DNA of 64,000 nt from Paenibacillus typhae (GCF_900099765.1 NZ_FNDX01000020.1:35777-99776), one strand, 5' to 3'; shown: positions 51,769 through 60,773, counted from the stretch's first letter. Translations and numbers: made by a program. The notes: generated by a model not told the origin, from the letters alone.

Positions 51769-52200
51769 GTGAAAGGGAGTGCGGCAAGAAGCGCGGAGAT
51801 TATCGGTTTATTTTGCCGGCAGCAGATGAATGTGAAGAAGGATATTCCCGTCAGGTCCAGCGAGATGGGCGTGCTTATCTTTGTGGAGAAGCAGGAGGAG
51901 CCGGTTACGCCGCTGATGATCAGCAGCTTTTTCAGGATATCCAAGCCGTCTGTTACCGTTATGATCAACTCTCTGGTCCGCCAGCAGTATCTGCATAAAG
52001 CTGCATCCGCCACAGACGGAAGGAGCTATACCGTCTCTCTGACAGCGGTGGGGCGGGAGCTCGTAGAGTCCACCGCAAAGGAATATTACCGCAGTATGGA
52101 GCTGCTGGAGGAGCAGATGGGCAGCGCCGAATTCGCCAGATTTATTGAGCTTATGCAGCAGGCGACGGAAATCATCAGCAGGGAGAATGGACGGTCATGA
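51769..52200 (+). CDS. MarR-family transcriptional regulator
   Basis: A 143-residue winged-helix regulator starting at GTG behind GAGGTGGG. Helix-turn-helix region PLMISSFFRISKPSVTVMINSLVRQQYLHK and wing SATDGRSYTVSLTAVG are recognisable. It overlaps the NmrA-like gene by 4 bp (ATGA), so both are made from one transcript. It probably represses its own operon through the TAGTTA-n7-TAACTA dyad until a ligand binds. Confidence 0.83.
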   Translation: MKGSAARSAEIIGLFCRQQMNVKKDIPVRSSEMGVLIFVEKQEEPVTPLMISSFFRISKPSVTVMINSLVRQQYLHKAASATDGRSYTVSLTAVGRELVESTAKEYYRSMELLEEQMGSAEFARFIELMQQATEIISRENGRS

Positions 52201-53057
52201 AAATATTAGTTACAGGTGCTTCAGGCAATGTGGGCAGCTATGTAGTGGATGAGCTTTTGAACAGGGGAGAGCAGGCTGTGGCAGCCGGGACAAATGTGCA
52301 GAGACTGGAGCAACGGTTTCACGGCCGGTCAGCGTGTGTGAAGCTTGATTTTACAGATGCATCTACCTTTGCTACTGCGCTTGGAGGGGTGGACCGGGTA
52401 TTTCTGATGCGCCCGCCGCATTTGGGGAAACCGGAGGATTTGTATCCTTTTATTGATGCGTTGAAGGCTCACGGTATCCGGCTTGTCGCTTTTCTCTCGC
52501 TGATGGGGATCGAGAAGAACACCATTCCGCCCCACTATAAAATTGAAAAATACATAGAAGCTGCAGGAATTCCTTATGCGCATATCCGTCCGGGGTTTTT
52601 CATGCAAAATATATCGGGCATTCACGCTGCCGAAATCCGCGGGCTGAATCAGATTTATATACCGGCGGGCAACAGCAAAACCAGCTTTATTGATGCGGCG
52701 GATCTCGGGCTGGCTGCCGCTGTGCTGCTTGGCGATCCTGTGAAATATGCCAATACCGCCCACACGCTAACTGGACCGGAGTCGCTCGACTATTATCAGG
52801 TGGCGCAGATCCTGAGTGAGGCAACAGAACGGCAGATCACATATGCCAAGCCTGGGTTCCTGAAATATAGAAGGTACTACATTAAAGAGCGGGGACTGGA
52901 TAAAGCCTATGTGAATGTGACGGTAGCCCTGTATTTTATGACCAGGATGGGTACGGCTCAGCGGGTAAGCGGGGAGTTTCAGCAGCTGACAGGGCGGGCG
53001 CCGAGGACATTCCGGGAGTTTGTGGAGGAGAATCTGGAATGTTTCGAAACGGTTTAA
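52197..53057 (+). CDS. NmrA-like NAD(P)-binding oxidoreductase
   Basis: A 286-residue atypical SDR. The N-terminal Rossmann motif is TGASGNVG (7-14). LDFTDASTF, VFLMRPPHLG and the substrate-region IRPGFFMQNI follow. There is no classical Tyr-X3-Lys pair in an obvious position (HYKIEKYIE is the nearest), matching NmrA-like redox-sensing or quinone-reducing members. Translationally coupled to the MarR gene, it is likely the regulated target, perhaps in quinone or electrophile response. Confidence 0.82.
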   Translation: MKILVTGASGNVGSYVVDELLNRGEQAVAAGTNVQRLEQRFHGRSACVKLDFTDASTFATALGGVDRVFLMRPPHLGKPEDLYPFIDALKAHGIRLVAFLSLMGIEKNTIPPHYKIEKYIEAAGIPYAHIRPGFFMQNISGIHAAEIRGLNQIYIPAGNSKTSFIDAADLGLAAAVLLGDPVKYANTAHTLTGPESLDYYQVAQILSEATERQITYAKPGFLKYRRYYIKERGLDKAYVNVTVALYFMTRMGTAQRVSGEFQQLTGRAPRTFREFVEENLECFETV

Positions 53058-53090
53058 CTACATTCTAAAAATGTAAGAAACGAATGTAAG

Positions 53091-53124
53091 AAACGGCTGT
53101 TCCGTAGAGGAACGCCGTTTTTTT
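53091..53124 (+). terminator. Terminator of the MarR-NmrA operon
   Basis: AAACGGCtGTTCC, a GTAGA loop and GGAACGCCGTTT followed by T form a long stem with one bulge. Confidence 0.85.
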
Positions 53125-53199
53125 GCGTTGTTTTATCCGGGCGGGAGGCTTGCGAGCGGCATAATACAAGATTTCACTGGGTGAGGGAAAGAGCCTTTG

Positions 53200-53395
53200 A
53201 GGCTTAGTTGGATTTTTGCTACTTAAATTCGGTGATCCCCGGCTTCTGTGACGATTAGGTGGAAAAAGAGCATTTATTTCGGACGATTTATTGTTCTGGA
53301 GCTATTTTCGCTGAAATTAAGTATCGTTTTTCCAATTAGATTCCCAGCAGCACAGTTTAACGGAGAAATAGATGGCATTTTTCCACTTAGTTTGA
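53200..53395. repeat. Array D: four TTTTTCCAnTTAG-type units at 51/62/51 bp
   Basis: Units carry TTTTTCCA with flanking AAATTAAGT/ACTTAGTTT-like arms. Units 3 and 4 are forward (TTTTTCCA at 53327-53334 and 53378-53385, 51 bp apart). Units 1 and 2 are reversed: TGGAAAAA at 53260-53267 and its degenerate form TGGATTTT at 53209-53216, also 51 bp apart. Measured at dyad centres (about 53215, 53266, 53328, 53379) the middle step is 62 bp. Unit 1 is weak; the placement depends on a hand alignment. Confidence 0.7.
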
Positions 53396-53410
53396 TTACC
53401 AGGGTCGGGA

Positions 53411-53476
53411 AGCGCAGTGGAGGGGGATTTGTGAACTGGAGGAGCAATAGCGGCTGCCTGAAGCCTTACGCAGAAA
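53411..53476 (+). repeat. Single diverged copy of the 58603-58814 element core
   Basis: AGTGGAGGGGGATTTGTGAACTGGAGGAGCAATAGCGGCTGCCT (in parts) lines up with the forward half of the hairpin element at 58631-58695 (AGTGGCGGAGGGGAATTTTGGAACTGTAGGAGCGGTAGCG). A shorter relic, TTTGTGAACTGGAG, occurs again at 63348-63361. It looks like a partial copy next to array D. Confidence 0.5.
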
Positions 53477-53479
53477 AGC

Positions 53480-54092
53480 TGGCAACGGAAGCATAGGCTG
53501 TCTGCCGATTCGGACAGATCATGTTTGATGGACCCGGCATCGCCTCACCATAACTTCATTATGAATACAAATATGGTTTCAGCGTGGACTCAGAGGGAGC
53601 TCCGGCATGTATCGTGTGTAAATACCTGGATAATAATGAGGTAATTAAATACGGTCTACCCTAAATAACCCTGTATTGGTTATTTTAAGCGGACCTATTT
53701 TCATGATCCATTTGCCTCAAAAGTTACAAAAAGGTTACAATAAAGTTACGAACCTGCAAGGGAATATAGTCCTGGTTTTCAGCGTTATTCAGCTAATTTT
53801 CAGGAAAATTTCAGTAAAACAGGGTACAGCCGGTTTCCCGTTACCAGAAAATAACGGATGCAAGACACAAAAAACTGCGCTACTGTTATACCCGGCAATT
53901 CAAAAGCTGCCTGTGCTCACGAAAGACATAGGCACATCCCAGCATGAAGCCTATACATATTCCAGAATTACAGGACGAAGGAGGGGAGTGCATAACTCGG
54001 ATTGCCGATCAACAAGGACTGTCCGGCAGCTGGACAGACTGGAATGTGAGGACGGGTCATTAGACAGAGACATCCAGGAGGGAACACAGAAT
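53480..54092 (+). other. Long leader/intergenic region before exported GH3
   Basis: About 610 bp without a credible gene. A frame open from 53676 joins the GH3 gene but has no recognisable content, and GH3 has its own start with a ribosome binding site. A 37-codon frame (53554-53664, reading LHYEYKYGFSVDSEGAPAC...) looks protein-like but has no start and could be a relic. No known riboswitch could be recognised. Confidence 0.5.
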
Positions 54093-56735
54093 ATGAAAGT
54101 ATCGCTTAAACTACACGCGGTGGTTGCCGCCGCAGCAATCAGTATATCCGTACTTGCACCTCTGCAGATGGCCGGAGCGGATTCTGCCAGACCATGGCTG
54201 GACGCTACGCATTCTCCCAAAGAGCGTACGGAGCTGCTGCTGAAGGAAATGACTACAGAGGAAAAAGTCAATTTTGTCACAGGTAATGTGAACAATTATT
54301 ATGGCTTTTATAACGATTCGCTGGAGCGGCTTGGCATTCCCGCATTGACGATGGCCGACGGGCCGACAGGGGTACGTATTGCCAACCCTGATATACAGAA
54401 CAAGAAATCTACCGCTTTCCCGGCGCCAATCGCGCTTGCTGCAACCTGGGATACTGAAGCAGCAGCTCTTTACGGCGATCTGGTCGGAGAAGAAGCGTTC
54501 AATACAACGCATAACGTGCTGCTCGGACCGGGGCTCGACATCGCCCGGCTGCCATGGGGCTCGCGTAACTTTGAGTCTCTCGGGGAGGACCCGCTGCTGC
54601 AGTCCAAGCTGGGCGTGGCTTATGTGAATGCTGTGCAGAGCCATCCGGTCATGGCGACAGCCAAGCATTACCTGCTTAACAATCAGGAGACAGACCGTTT
54701 CACCGTGGATTCCGTAGCCAGCGAACGGGCGATTATGGAGATCTACTCCAGACCGTTTGCAGCGGCAATCAAGGATGCAGGCCTGTCTTCCGTAATGTGC
54801 TCGTTCAATAAAATCAACGGCACTCCAGCCTGTGAAAGCGAATATGCGCTGACCGATGTCCTGAGAGACAAGCTGAACTTCGATGGCTTTGTCATGAGCG
54901 ACTACGGTGCCAATCTCAGCACAACCAAATCGGCATTCGCCGGGCTTGATCTCGAAACACCGGGTGAGCCGTACGGCAAGTGGGGGAATCAGCTGCTGAC
55001 AGCCGTTCAGAACGGAGAGGTCAGCGAAGCTCAGCTTGACCTTATGGCCGGAAGAATTCTGAACCAGATGTTCGACAAAGGCCTGTTTGACAGCAAGCCG
55101 GTCAATGTCCAGATTCCGGCAGAGGAGCACGGCAAGGCGGCGCTTGATATTGCCGAGGACAGCCTGGTGCTGCTCCAGAACAAAGGCAAGGCGCTCCCGC
55201 TGAATGAGGACAAGCTGAAGTCGATTGCAGTCATCGGCCCGGATGCCGATAACTACACTACGGTCGGGGGAAGCTCCCTTGTTAATCCTACGTATACGGT
55301 CACTCCGCTGGATGCCATCCGCGACCGCGCCGGAAGCGGCGTTAAAGTCAGCTATGCACCGGGTACTGATCCGGTAGGGACCGGTGATATTGTCAACGGC
55401 CCTTCCGCGATTCCATCGTCGGTCCTGACTCCTGCAGGAGACGGGGAAGGCAGAGGCCTTAGCGGGGAATACTGGCCTAACAACAAAATGGAAGGCGAGC
55501 CTTCGCTTACCCGGACAGACGGCCAGGTCAACCTGAATCTTGGTTTTTATAACTTTGAAGGACTGAACGGACAGTCCTCCAAGCTGCCGCAGACACCGGG
55601 CAATCTGAACAGCATGATGTCCGCACGCTGGAACGGTTACTTGACTGCTCCAATGACAGGTGAGTACAATCTAAGCCTGACCAGTGTCGGCACAGGCAAG
55701 CTGTATCTGGACGGCAAGCTGCTGATCGACAGCGACGGAACCAAACTGAAGACAGAAAAGGCTGCTGTAACCCTGACCAAGGGTGAACGTCATGAGATCA
55801 AAATTGAATACAAAACATACTACAAGGAAGGTGCCTCCACCGACTTCGGCGGTACCGTCCGGCTCGGCTGGGAGCCGCCGGCTGGTGCAGTAGACAGCAA
55901 AATGCAGGAAGCCGTTAATCTGGCCCAAAAATCCGATGTTGCCGTAGTTGTTGTCCGCACCTATGAAAGTGAAGGCTACTACGACCGTTCGGATCTGGAT
56001 CTGCCCAATAACCAGGACCGTCTGATCTCCGAGGTGGCTGCGGCTAACCCGAATACGATCGTGGTATCCATGAGCGGTAGGGCGGTTGAGATGGACGGAT
56101 GGAAGAACAAGGTCAAGTCGATCGTCCAGGCCTGGTTCACCGGGCAGGAGCAGGGTGACGCTATTGCCCGGGTACTGTTCGGAGATGTGAATCCGTCCGG
56201 CAAGCTGCCGGTTACGTTCCCGGTCAACGAAGACAGCACGCCGGTATCGTCTGCTGCACAATTCCCGGGAGTGAACGGCAAGGGCGAGTACAGTGAAGGC
56301 GTTATGGTGGGTTACCGCGGTTACGAGGATTCCGGTATCAAGCCGGCATTTGCTTTTGGCCACGGCTTGTCCTATACAACCTTCGACTACCGCAATGTTC
56401 ATGCGAATGTAAGCGGCAAAGGCGCTAACAGCAAGATGACGGTGTCCCTGAATCTCCGGAATACCGGTAAAGTTACTGGTGCCGAGGTAGTTCAGGTGTA
56501 TGTAGGCCAGCTGCCAACCCAGGTTGAGACCGCACCGAAGCAATTGGCCGGCTTTTCCAAGGTTGAACTGAAGCCCGGCAAGCAGCAGCGCGTCCAGATC
56601 GAGCTGGATGCCAAAGCACTGTCTTATTGGGATGAAAAAACGGACAAGTGGGTCATGCCTTCCGGCAATATACCGGTTTATGTCGGCAGCGCCTCGGACG
56701 ATATCCGTTTGAAGACCAGCTTGACGATCAAATAA
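54093..56735 (+). CDS. Exported GH3 beta-glycosidase with PA14 domain
   Basis: An 880-residue secreted GH3 enzyme. ATG 54093 is chosen: AGGAGGG lies 9 bases upstream and a normal Sec signal peptide follows (basic KVSLKLH, hydrophobic AVVAAAAISISVLAPLQMAGA, cleavage near residue 29). The barrel holds MADGPTGVR (87-95), KHYLLNNQE (191-199) and nucleophile Asp270 in FVMSDYG. A PA14 sugar-binding domain (about 455-590, SGEYWPNNKMEG to RLGWEPP) is inserted in the alpha/beta sandwich, and a fibronectin-III-like domain lies at about 770-850. It probably releases glucose or xylose from oligosaccharides outside the cell. Terminator at 56875. Confidence 0.9.
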   Translation: MKVSLKLHAVVAAAAISISVLAPLQMAGADSARPWLDATHSPKERTELLLKEMTTEEKVNFVTGNVNNYYGFYNDSLERLGIPALTMADGPTGVRIANPDIQNKKSTAFPAPIALAATWDTEAAALYGDLVGEEAFNTTHNVLLGPGLDIARLPWGSRNFESLGEDPLLQSKLGVAYVNAVQSHPVMATAKHYLLNNQETDRFTVDSVASERAIMEIYSRPFAAAIKDAGLSSVMCSFNKINGTPACESEYALTDVLRDKLNFDGFVMSDYGANLSTTKSAFAGLDLETPGEPYGKWGNQLLTAVQNGEVSEAQLDLMAGRILNQMFDKGLFDSKPVNVQIPAEEHGKAALDIAEDSLVLLQNKGKALPLNEDKLKSIAVIGPDADNYTTVGGSSLVNPTYTVTPLDAIRDRAGSGVKVSYAPGTDPVGTGDIVNGPSAIPSSVLTPAGDGEGRGLSGEYWPNNKMEGEPSLTRTDGQVNLNLGFYNFEGLNGQSSKLPQTPGNLNSMMSARWNGYLTAPMTGEYNLSLTSVGTGKLYLDGKLLIDSDGTKLKTEKAAVTLTKGERHEIKIEYKTYYKEGASTDFGGTVRLGWEPPAGAVDSKMQEAVNLAQKSDVAVVVVRTYESEGYYDRSDLDLPNNQDRLISEVAAANPNTIVVSMSGRAVEMDGWKNKVKSIVQAWFTGQEQGDAIARVLFGDVNPSGKLPVTFPVNEDSTPVSSAAQFPGVNGKGEYSEGVMVGYRGYEDSGIKPAFAFGHGLSYTTFDYRNVHANVSGKGANSKMTVSLNLRNTGKVTGAEVVQVYVGQLPTQVETAPKQLAGFSKVELKPGKQQRVQIELDAKALSYWDEKTDKWVMPSGNIPVYVGSASDDIRLKTSLTIK

Positions 56736-56874
56736 GAGCAATGCAATGGAATACAAGATCAAAGGATGAAGCAGAAATTTCCGGGCAAGAAAAAGCATAG
56801 CTGGCCAAGTGTGTGACGGGTAGCACAGCTGTGTAACGGACAATGATGCAGATTCATGGATCGGGCCGGGGGAT

Positions 56875-56898
56875 GAAACCTCCGGCTTCTTTTTTTAA
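56875..56898 (+). terminator. Terminator of the exported GH3 gene
   Basis: GCCGGGGG, a six-base loop and CCTCCGGC (one G-T pair) are followed by CTTCTTTTTTT. Confidence 0.75.
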
Positions 56899-56992
56899 AA
56901 ATATCAGAAAGTATAAACTTGCAGATCTATACAGGTCTGATATTTCCCGCAGAAACGGTTGCCGCCTTTTTAAGGACGGCGAAGCCGTTTCT
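56899..56992 (+). promoter_or_regulatory. Structured leader of the GH30 gene
   Basis: Two hairpins in series. The first pairs AAATATCAGA (56899-56908) with TCTGATATTT (56936-56945), 10 of 10, enclosing an inner GTATA/TATAC stem. The second pairs AGAAACGG (56951-56958) with CCGTTTCT (56985-56992), with an inner GCCG/CGGC stem. The TAAGGAGG site of the GH30 gene follows about 11 bases later. No T run follows, so translation or RNA stability control is more plausible than attenuation. No known riboswitch class was recognised. Confidence 0.5.
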
Positions 56993-57018
56993 ACTTGTCA
57001 TATTAAGGAGGTCCCGAT

Positions 57019-58524
57019 ATGCGCAGACGCAAACTGTTATTAGCGGTGGCTGCAGCCGCCGCCGCACTAACGGCCTTGACCGCAGTGATACTGTACAATT
57101 ACAAACCTGAACAGACCGGGCTGTCTCAGATAGAAGTGAATGCCTGGGTGACAACGGGAGATCAGTCCAGTCTGCTTGCTCCGCAGGAGCCGTTCTTTTT
57201 CCGGGATTCGGCAGACACGGATGGTGAGAAGGTACACTCAGCTGCCGGACAACCCGTTATTACGGTGAATCCGGACCAGGAATATCAGACAATGGACGGT
57301 TTTGGGGCCTCCGTTACGGGGTCTTCCGCTTTTCTGATTAATAAGCAAATGTCTGAGGTTCAGCGCGAGGCACTGGTTAAGGATTTGTTCTCGCCCGAAG
57401 GGATACGCCTGAGCTTTGTCCGCCACTCCGTTGGCGCTTCCGATTTCTCGGTCGATGCAGACGGGAACCCGGCGAGCTACACTTATGATGACACAGAATC
57501 CGGGGAGGATTACGGGCTGGAGCAGTTCTCCGCCGCCAAAGACAAGGATGTGACGGAGCTGCTGCGGCGTATTGTTGACGCGAACGAAACGGTGAAGGTT
57601 ATGGGAACGCCCTGGACCGCGCCGCCCTGGATGAAATACGGGGAGCAGATTCATAACGGATGGTATTTAAACTATGCCGAACCGCGTGTGTACTCTGCCT
57701 ATGCGCAGTATTTGGCACGATATATTAAGGATTATGAGAAGCTGGGTATCCCTATCTATGCACTGACTGTACAGAACGAGCCGGAATACACGACAGCGGA
57801 TTATCCCAGCATGAGTATGGGAGCGGAAGAGCAGGCTTATTTTATCGGAAATTTCCTGGGGCCGGAGTTCAGCAAGCAAGGCATTATGTCCAAAATTGTG
57901 GCGTTCGATCATAACTGGGACATCGCGGAGAGCTATACGCAGACCGTACTTAGTGATGCAAAAGCGAACGCCTACACTGACGGCACAGCTTATCACTGTT
58001 ATGCGGGTTCACCGGAAGTGATGGGCAAGGTGCACGAAGCCCATCCCGAAAAAGAGATCTATGTAACGGAGTGCAGCGGAGGCGCGTGGAGTGAGGATTT
58101 CGGCGATAACCTGACCTGGCTGATGTCCAAGCTGATCATCGGCGGGCCGCGTAACTGGGCGAAGGCAGTACTGCTGTGGAATCTGGCTCTCAATCCTGAC
58201 GGCGGACCGGCGAACGGAGGCTGTACGAATTGCCGCGGTGTTGTAACCGTAGACGGTCAAGGGGAGTCAGGCTATTCACGGAATGTGGAATATTATGCGC
58301 TGGGACATGCCAGCCGGTTCACTGATCCCGGAGCGGTTCGCATCGGCTCGACGCAGGCCGGCGGGATCGAGAATGTCGCCTACCGTAATCCCGACGGCTC
58401 CATTGTCCTGATTGCGCTCAATCCGGCGGATGAGGACCGTGCGTTCAGCGTGCAGTGGGGAGAGCGTGCCTTTACCTTTACTTTAAAAGCGAGTTCGGCG
58501 GTGACCTTCAAATGGCAGCCATAG
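57019..58524 (+). CDS. GH30 family glycosidase, exported or anchored
   Basis: A 501-residue GH30 enzyme behind TAAGGAGG. Residues 1-27 are a basic start (MRRRK) and a hydrophobic Ala/Leu segment without a clear cleavage site, so it may remain anchored. The catalytic barrel spans about 80-430, with DGFGASVTGSS near 93-103, acid/base Glu254 in VQNEPE and nucleophile Glu351 in VTECSGG. The GGPANGGCTNCRGVVT block is typical of the glucosylceramidase-like GH30 branch (beta-1,6- or beta-1,3-glucan targets are possible); bacterial GH30 members also include xylanases. Substrate is uncertain. It follows the exported GH3 gene but is separated by a terminator and a structured leader. Confidence 0.87.
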   Translation: MRRRKLLLAVAAAAAALTALTAVILYNYKPEQTGLSQIEVNAWVTTGDQSSLLAPQEPFFFRDSADTDGEKVHSAAGQPVITVNPDQEYQTMDGFGASVTGSSAFLINKQMSEVQREALVKDLFSPEGIRLSFVRHSVGASDFSVDADGNPASYTYDDTESGEDYGLEQFSAAKDKDVTELLRRIVDANETVKVMGTPWTAPPWMKYGEQIHNGWYLNYAEPRVYSAYAQYLARYIKDYEKLGIPIYALTVQNEPEYTTADYPSMSMGAEEQAYFIGNFLGPEFSKQGIMSKIVAFDHNWDIAESYTQTVLSDAKANAYTDGTAYHCYAGSPEVMGKVHEAHPEKEIYVTECSGGAWSEDFGDNLTWLMSKLIIGGPRNWAKAVLLWNLALNPDGGPANGGCTNCRGVVTVDGQGESGYSRNVEYYALGHASRFTDPGAVRIGSTQAGGIENVAYRNPDGSIVLIALNPADEDRAFSVQWGERAFTFTLKASSAVTFKWQP

Positions 58525-58602
58525 GACGGAACACAACCAGGCGTACGATGATGTATATGAATTTTATTTCTTTGTGACCATATGACCCTCGTGCGGGTCT
58601 AA

Positions 58603-58814
58603 TTTATAGATTGAACTTAAAAACTTAATTAAGGGAAAAGTGGCGGAGGGGAATTTTGGAACTGTAGGAGCGGTAGCGACCGCCTTTGTCTGCGGATTTC
58701 AACCATTAAAACTTATAAATCAAGAAATCTGTAGACAACAGCGGCCGGAAGTCCAAACATTCTCTGGAGTCACGGCTAATCCCAAATCGGAGATTTACCG
58801 GTTCAATCTATAAA
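58603..58814. mobile_element. 212-bp MITE-like hairpin element
   Basis: Perfect 14-bp terminal inverted repeats, TTTATAGATTGAAC (58603-58616) and GTTCAATCTATAAA (58801-58814), bound a 212-bp non-coding element. The interior is also inverted: GACCGCCTTTGTCTGCGGATTTC on the left matches GAAATCTGTAGACAACAGCGGCC on the right, so most of the element can fold into one long imperfect hairpin. It has no ORF. The left half has diverged relatives at 53411-53476 and a short one at 63348. It lies in the 326-bp gap between the GH30 and ECF sigma genes, ending about 37 bp before the sigma start. Confidence 0.7.
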
Positions 58815-58850
58815 GAATAAACACCAACAAGAAGAAAGGAGTGTATGACA

Positions 58851-59378
58851 TTGGATTTAGCCAATCTTACGGTTCAGGCCAAAGCGGGCGACCGTGAAGC
58901 TTTTATCAGCCTGGTTAAGCAGCTGGAGAATTCCTTGTACTATATGGCCAAATCGATGCTGGGCAAGGAAGAAGATGTAGCAGATGCGCTGCAGGAAACG
59001 ATTTTGAAGGCTTACAAATCAATACATTCCCTGCGTGAGCCTCAGTTCGTCAAAACCTGGATGTTCCGGATTCTGATGAACGAATGTAACTCCATCCTGT
59101 CGCGCCGTTCCCGTACGGTTGTGTACGCTGAGGTTCCGGAGTCGGCTTCCCCTTCGGACGAATATGACAAGGTTGATCTGAGAGAGGCTGTTGAACGCCT
59201 TGAAGAGAAGATGAGGATTGTGGTCATCCTGCATTATTTTGAAGATCTGCCGCTGCGGCAGATCGCCAGTGTGCTTGAAATTTCAGAAAGTGCGGTAAAA
59301 ATGCGGCTTGCGAGAGCGAGAGAAGCATTGCTGAAGGTTTTTACAATTAACCAAGAAGGGACGATAAACTATGGATAA
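58851..59378 (+). CDS. ECF-type RNA polymerase sigma factor
   Basis: A 175-residue sigma-70 family ECF factor. TTG 58851 lies 9 bases from AAAGGAG, whereas ATG 58845 is only 3 bases away, so TTG is preferred; the difference is two residues. Region 2 (about 20-85) includes DVADALQETILKAYKSIHSL and FKTWMFRI-like sequence. Region 4 (about 110-165) includes LRQIASVLEISESAVKMRLARAREAL. It overlaps the next gene by 8 bp. That partner is a membrane DUF4179 protein, which usually acts with the sigma factor as its anti-sigma. The signal is not evident. Confidence 0.88.
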   Translation: MDLANLTVQAKAGDREAFISLVKQLENSLYYMAKSMLGKEEDVADALQETILKAYKSIHSLREPQFVKTWMFRILMNECNSILSRRSRTVVYAEVPESASPSDEYDKVDLREAVERLEEKMRIVVILHYFEDLPLRQIASVLEISESAVKMRLARAREALLKVFTINQEGTINYG

Positions 59379-60507
59379 GTTTAACCTGGATCAGGAATTC
59401 CAAGGATTGAAGGAGGGAAATGCAGCTGCGGGTATGCCCATCTCTCCGCTTGTCCGTGCCCGTCTGGATGAGACTTATGCTTCACTGCCGGAGCAGCCGG
59501 CCGGACGCAGAAGGAAACCGCAGTCGAAGCTCCGCCGGTTGAGCTCTGCCACAGCAGCAGCCTTCGTTCTCGGTGCAGGCCTGTTTGCCTCAGGCTTTGT
59601 ATCCCCGGCTATGGCCGATTCGATCAAAAGCATACCGCTTATCGGAAGCTTATTCAGCTCGATTGAAGGGGACATTGGCCTGCGGAACGCCGGCGAACTC
59701 GGACTGGCCTCCAGTGTGAACAGTGAGGTGTCATACAGGGATGTGAAGCTTGAGGTCACCGAAACTGTCTTTGACGGCAGCCGGGCAGCATTTCTGCTGA
59801 AGGTAGAGGCTCCGAATCTGAAGAACGGCGAATTTGATACCGGTAAAAAGAAGGTGAAGCTCAGCGATGCTATCAGCAATCTGACGCTCACGGTAGACGG
59901 CAAACAGCAGGGTGATCCCGGCTCTATTTTGCAGGGCGGTTATTTTACAGGCGCCGGTGAAGCCCATCCGGATATGCTGATCTTTGAAGAGGTGTTTGAA
60001 GCATCCGGCAGCAGCACTGTTCCTGATACCTTTACGGCTGAAGCCTTGCTATCTCTGGAAGGAATCGACCACGAATTCAAGCTGGATATTCCGTTCAAAA
60101 AAACAACCGAAGACATCATCAATGTGCAGCCTGATGCTCTGTCCGCTAATGACGAGCTATCCGTTACAGTGGCAGAACTGCAGAGTACTCCTTTAACGAC
60201 CCGAGTTCATTATTCCATAGCCTTGTTCAACGCAGATACATTGACAGAGAAGGAAGAAAAACGGTTGAACAAGATCCGGCTTGCCGTTTATGACGATCAG
60301 GGGCGCCAGCTTCCGGCTCTGAACGGGGACGGCCAGTATTCTGCCAACGCACTCAGCTTCGACGCGAGATATGCAACAACATCCGGAACCACCTCCTATC
60401 TGCTGTTAAAGCCTTTTATAGTAGAGGATGACTTCGCGGAGACGGTGGAGGAGAAGCAGTTCATCAAGGGACTAGAGCTGAAGATCGAGCTTCCAGTGGC
60501 AAAATAA
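59371..60507 (+). CDS. DUF4179 membrane protein, probable anti-sigma factor
   Basis: A 378-residue protein overlapping the ECF sigma gene by 8 bp. The cytoplasmic N-terminus (about 1-55; LVRARLDETYASLP) should bind the sigma factor. One membrane span (about 57-80, ATAAAFVLGAGLFASGFVSPAMA) is followed by an exported DUF4179-like domain (about 95-230) and a second beta-rich domain to the end. The sigma-then-DUF4179 pairing is a recurrent arrangement in Bacillales. Role as anti-sigma is inferred from arrangement and topology. Confidence 0.78.
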   Translation: MDKFNLDQEFQGLKEGNAAAGMPISPLVRARLDETYASLPEQPAGRRRKPQSKLRRLSSATAAAFVLGAGLFASGFVSPAMADSIKSIPLIGSLFSSIEGDIGLRNAGELGLASSVNSEVSYRDVKLEVTETVFDGSRAAFLLKVEAPNLKNGEFDTGKKKVKLSDAISNLTLTVDGKQQGDPGSILQGGYFTGAGEAHPDMLIFEEVFEASGSSTVPDTFTAEALLSLEGIDHEFKLDIPFKKTTEDIINVQPDALSANDELSVTVAELQSTPLTTRVHYSIALFNADTLTEKEEKRLNKIRLAVYDDQGRQLPALNGDGQYSANALSFDARYATTSGTTSYLLLKPFIVEDDFAETVEEKQFIKGLELKIELPVAK

Positions 60508-60511
60508 CAAA

Positions 60512-60562
60512 AAAGGGGCATATCCGTAAGCTATGAAATGGCTTGACCGGGTATGTCCCTTT
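60512..60562 (+). terminator. Probable terminator of the ECF operon
   Basis: AAAAGGGGCATA and TATGTCCCTTT pair across a longer loop just after the DUF4179 stop. Confidence 0.6.
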
Positions 60563-60773
60563 GTATGCTTTTAACGAAAATGCTTCCTCAATCAATATAA
60601 TCCAGCGTGACTCAAGACACAACGCTCCCCCGCAAACCGTGTATATTCAAATGTGTAACCTCCGCTTTTTTAAACTTTTCAAAATTTGATTAGAGTCCTC
60701 CTTTTGACCCCGGTGCCCGTTATAGAATGAGGGTGCTGATAGACAAACAAGATCCATTGGAGGGCGAAGAGAG

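Noticed and set aside
53248..53496. 82-codon frame across array D
   Set aside because: It lies over repeat units and the hairpin-element relic, with no ribosome binding site.
53760..54080. Cyclic-di-GMP or other riboswitch in the GH3 leader
   Set aside because: Isolated GGCACATC and ACGAAAGAC strings recall riboswitch cores, but the conserved order and pairing could not be found by eye.
53676..54092. 139-codon extension of the exported GH3
   Set aside because: It would bury a good signal peptide in the middle of the protein, and ATG 54093 has its own AGGAGGG site.
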